From assembly GCA_002729295.1 (NCBI GenBank), contig PBTU01000152.1:1-8619 (forward strand): 8,619 nt of DNA. The letters run 5' to 3'. The stretch's first letter is position 1. Each line of letters starts with the position of its first letter. The notes beneath the pieces were generated by a model that was given only the letters and a program-made list of their open reading frames with translations, was not told where the DNA came from and made no database searches. The DNA is from Verrucomicrobiales bacterium (lineage in GTDB: Bacteria > Verrucomicrobiota > Verrucomicrobiia > Verrucomicrobiales > Akkermansiaceae). This document shows, in pieces, positions 6,560 through 8,619 of this stretch. The position numbers and the translations under genes were made by a program.

Positions 6560-7675
6560 ATGAAAACCCCAATCCTCGCGTTTGCCGCCCTTCTTCCTCT
6601 CATGGCCAATGCCGCCAAGTATTCCGTCAGTTCGAAACCCTTCGGCGAAGTCGATGGGAAACCGGTTGAACTTTACACCTTCACCAATGAATCTGGAGCC
6701 AGCGTTTCTATCACCAATTATGGCGGCACCGTGACTTCACTCATCGTTCCCGATCAACACGGCAAGTTAGGCGACGTCGTCCTTGGTTTCGACACAGTCG
6801 CGGAATACGTCGAAAAAAGCCCCTACTTTGGCTGCATTACCGGACGCTACGCAAACCGTATCGCAAAAGGAAAATTTAAAATCGACGGCAAGGAATACAC
6901 CGTCGCGACCAACAACGAACCCAACCACCTCCACGGCGGCCTCAAGGGCTTCGACAAGAAAATTTGGAAAGCGCGCATTGGAAACCGAGGCGACACACCA
7001 AGCCTCACGCTCACCTACACCAGTCCGGATGGTGAAGAAGGATACCCCGGCGCACTCTCTACTACGGTGACTTATACCTGGACCCAAAACAATGCCCTTC
7101 GCATTCGCTACAAAGCGACCACCGACAAGCCCACCGTCCTCAACCTGACTAATCACAGTTACTTCAATCTCGCAGGTGCAGGCAGCAAGACCGTTCTCGA
7201 TCACAATCTTCAAATTAATGCCGACCGCTTCAACCCCATCGACAAAACCTCGATACCAACCGGCATTGCGCCCGTCAAAGGCACGCCTTTCGACTTCAAC
7301 AAGTCCACCCGAATTGGTGACCGCATTGAGGAAAAAGACGAGCAACTCGAAAACGGAATCGGCTATGATCACAACTACGTCCTCAAGGACAAGCGCGATG
7401 GAAAACTCGCCGTTGCCGCGATCGTCACCGAACCCGACAGCGGCCGCGTTTTAACCGTTTCAACCACTGAGCCTGGTATTCAGTTTTACTCCGGCAACTT
7501 CCTAGACGGCCCTCAAGGCAAAGGCGGGAAAGAGTATCCTCACCGTTCCGCGCTCTGCCTGGAATCCCAGACCTTCCCCGATTCACCCAACCAAAAGGCC
7601 TTCCCCTCACCAATCCTTCGTCCGGGCGAAACCTACACGCAGACCACCATCTACAAATTGAGTATCTCCAAGTAA
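6560..7675 (+). CDS. galM: Aldose 1-epimerase (galactose mutarotase), secreted
   Basis: The enzyme interconverts alpha and beta anomers of aldoses such as galactose and glucose. The product is 371 residues, with a signal peptide at 1-18 (MKTPILAFAALLPLMANA), so it should act in the periplasm or outside. The frame stays open upstream to TTG 6392, but the classical signal peptide puts the start at the ATG. Family landmarks: ITNYGGTVTSLIVPD (51-65), GRYANRIAKGKF (95-106; substrate-contacting Arg), NHLHGG with His125, LNLTNHSYFNL with His199 (general acid), GYDHNY with Asp270, and ALCLESQTFPDSPNQ (331-345) with Glu335 as the expected catalytic base. All expected catalytic residues are present, so it should be active. 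The next gene starts 16 bp downstream, suggesting an operon for sugar use. It is preceded by a 343-bp gene-free region. No Shine-Dalgarno precedes the ATG. Confidence 0.93.
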   Translation: MKTPILAFAALLPLMANAAKYSVSSKPFGEVDGKPVELYTFTNESGASVSITNYGGTVTSLIVPDQHGKLGDVVLGFDTVAEYVEKSPYFGCITGRYANRIAKGKFKIDGKEYTVATNNEPNHLHGGLKGFDKKIWKARIGNRGDTPSLTLTYTSPDGEEGYPGALSTTVTYTWTQNNALRIRYKATTDKPTVLNLTNHSYFNLAGAGSKTVLDHNLQINADRFNPIDKTSIPTGIAPVKGTPFDFNKSTRIGDRIEEKDEQLENGIGYDHNYVLKDKRDGKLAVAAIVTEPDSGRVLTVSTTEPGIQFYSGNFLDGPQGKGGKEYPHRSALCLESQTFPDSPNQKAFPSPILRPGETYTQTTIYKLSISK

Positions 7676-7691
7676 GCCACCACTTCGCTCA

Positions 7692-8591
7692 ATGAAATTT
7701 GCTCTCTGCAACGAGACCTTCCAAGACCGTCCTTTCGCCGAACAATGCGCCGCTGCTGCTGAGCATGGCTATACCGGACTCGAAGTTGCGCCTTTCACGG
7801 TCGCGCCTGAATTCGACGCCACCCGACTCAGTCTCGCGAAAGGTGAGCAACACCTGAAGATTGCCCGCGATCACGGACTCGAAATCATCGGACTCCACTG
7901 GCTCCTCGCCAAAACCGAAGAACTCAATGGTGGACGAGGCTTTCACCTCACTAACCCTGACGACGCCTTGCGCGCAGCCACGGTGGACTACTCGCGCCAC
8001 CTCGCCGACCTTTGCCATTCCATGGGAGGAAACGTCATGGTCTGGGGTTCCCCGTATCAACGAAGTCTCGAACCGGGCTGGGATCACCACGACGCCACCC
8101 AACGCGCCGCTGACCTCCTAAGACAAGTCGCCGAGCATTGCGCTTCTCTTGGTGTTACCATCGCGATGGAACCCCTCGGACACCCAGAAACCAACTTCCT
8201 TAATTCAGCCAAAGAAACGGTCGCACTCCTCAAGAAAGTCGACCATCCCAATTGCCAGCTTCACCTCGACGTCAAAGCGATGTCGCACGAACTTGACGCC
8301 AAGAATCCCGGTTCGCCAATACCCGAAGGCTCCGCACCTTCACGCGAGGAGGTAGACAATCACATGGCCGACATCGTTCGCGACTTCCACGAATACATCG
8401 CACACTACCACGCCAATGACCCCAACCTCCTCGGCCCCGGTATGGGCGAGGTCAATCATGAGCCGGTCGCCAAGGCCCTCCGCGAAGTAGGCTATCAAGG
8501 TTGGGTCTCGGTCGAAGTCTTCCGCTACGACCCATCTCCCACCGAGATCGCCAAGACCTCCATGGAATACCTCCAAAAAGTTTACCGTTAA
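7692..8591 (+). CDS. Sugar isomerase/epimerase of the xylose isomerase-like TIM-barrel family
   Basis: This 299-residue cytoplasmic protein matches the AP endonuclease family 2 / xylose isomerase-like TIM barrel (COG1082-type), whose members isomerise or epimerise sugars, ketoses or inositols with a divalent metal. Strand-end motifs are readable: MKFALCNETF (1-10), GYTGLEVAPF (26-35), LEIIGLHWLLA (63-73), GGNVMVWGSP (112-121), TIAMEPLGHPETNF (156-169), QLHLDVKAMSHE (189-200), AHYHANDPN (237-245) and GWVSVEVFRYDPSP (270-283). Expected metal ligands are Glu160, Asp193, one of His238/His240, and Glu275. A polar loop at about 200-222 between ligands two and three may form part of the substrate lid. 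Substrate is not predictable from sequence. It lies 16 bp after the mutarotase gene and 6 bp before another ATG, consistent with a carbohydrate catabolic operon. The start is the ATG at the first barrel strand. Confidence 0.88.
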   Translation: MKFALCNETFQDRPFAEQCAAAAEHGYTGLEVAPFTVAPEFDATRLSLAKGEQHLKIARDHGLEIIGLHWLLAKTEELNGGRGFHLTNPDDALRAATVDYSRHLADLCHSMGGNVMVWGSPYQRSLEPGWDHHDATQRAADLLRQVAEHCASLGVTIAMEPLGHPETNFLNSAKETVALLKKVDHPNCQLHLDVKAMSHELDAKNPGSPIPEGSAPSREEVDNHMADIVRDFHEYIAHYHANDPNLLGPGMGEVNHEPVAKALREVGYQGWVSVEVFRYDPSPTEIAKTSMEYLQKVYR

Positions 8592-8597
8592 CTCGAC

Positions 8598-8619
8598 ATG
8601 AAACAGTATCGTCTCAATC
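8598..8619 (+). CDS. Start of a downstream gene, truncated by the window
   Basis: An ATG 6 bp after the previous stop codon opens a frame reading MKQYRLN before the window ends. The spacing matches the packing of this operon. The opening resembles that of DhnA/class I fructose-bisphosphate aldolase-like proteins I recall from verrucomicrobia and planctomycetes, which would suit a sugar-catabolic operon. Seven residues cannot establish this, so the product remains unknown. Confidence 0.4.

Noticed and set aside
6382..6618. Minus-strand frame of 78 codons with several Cys
   Set aside because: It overlaps the signal-peptide region of the mutarotase gene, has no start context or recognisable motif, and lies mostly in gene-free DNA. 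Chance is the simplest explanation.
6767..7372. Minus-strand frame of 201 codons
   Set aside because: Antisense to the mutarotase gene, whose catalytic motifs are all in place.
7689..8102. Minus-strand frame of 137 codons
   Set aside because: Antisense to the TIM-barrel isomerase gene; no independent coding evidence.

Overview
The window looks like chromosomal DNA of a Gram-negative bacterium of roughly balanced base composition, most likely in the Planctomycetes/Verrucomicrobia/Chlamydiae superphylum and possibly a marine Opitutae-type verrucomicrobium. This placement is an inference. It rests on an LPS-export permease, which implies an outer membrane, on a small acidic-tailed conserved protein next to a dihydrouridine synthase that resembles planctomycete/verrucomicrobial proteins I recall, on weak or absent Shine-Dalgarno sequences at most starts, and on a secreted aldose epimerase followed by a sugar isomerase/epimerase. 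No rRNA, tRNA, CRISPR array, insertion sequence or phage structural gene was seen.

Layout. Positions 1-1139 are one uninterrupted minus-strand reading frame of 379 codons that runs off the left edge: a membrane-anchored or exported helical-repeat (TPR-like) protein. Positions 1140-1214 are a short divergent intergenic region with an imperfect 11-bp inverted repeat. From 1215 the genes run on the plus strand: an LptF/LptG-family permease with an extra N-terminal hydrophobic segment pair (1215-2624), a conserved hypothetical with a 40% acidic C-terminal tail (2634-3338), and tRNA-dihydrouridine synthase (3339-4325), whose ATG directly abuts the preceding stop codon. These three are tightly packed and probably form one transcript. 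After a 78-bp AT-rich gap come a secreted triple-LysM protein (4404-5324) and an HTH protein (5366-5860). A reading frame of 117 codons with one in-frame TAA follows (5863-6216), probably a recently broken small membrane-protein gene.

Positions 6217-6559 hold no gene I can support and separate the housekeeping/envelope block from a carbohydrate block. That block has a secreted aldose 1-epimerase (6560-7675), a sugar isomerase/epimerase TIM barrel (7692-8591) and the first seven codons of another gene (8598 onward). The last three are 6-16 bp apart and read as a sugar-utilisation operon: the mutarotase acts on free sugar in the periplasm, and the later enzymes convert sugar in the cytoplasm.

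I did not find a convincing new defence or mobile system. The observations most worth following are the large left-edge minus-strand gene, the divergent operator-like dyad, the stop-interrupted gene after the HTH gene, and the unusual N-terminus of the permease.
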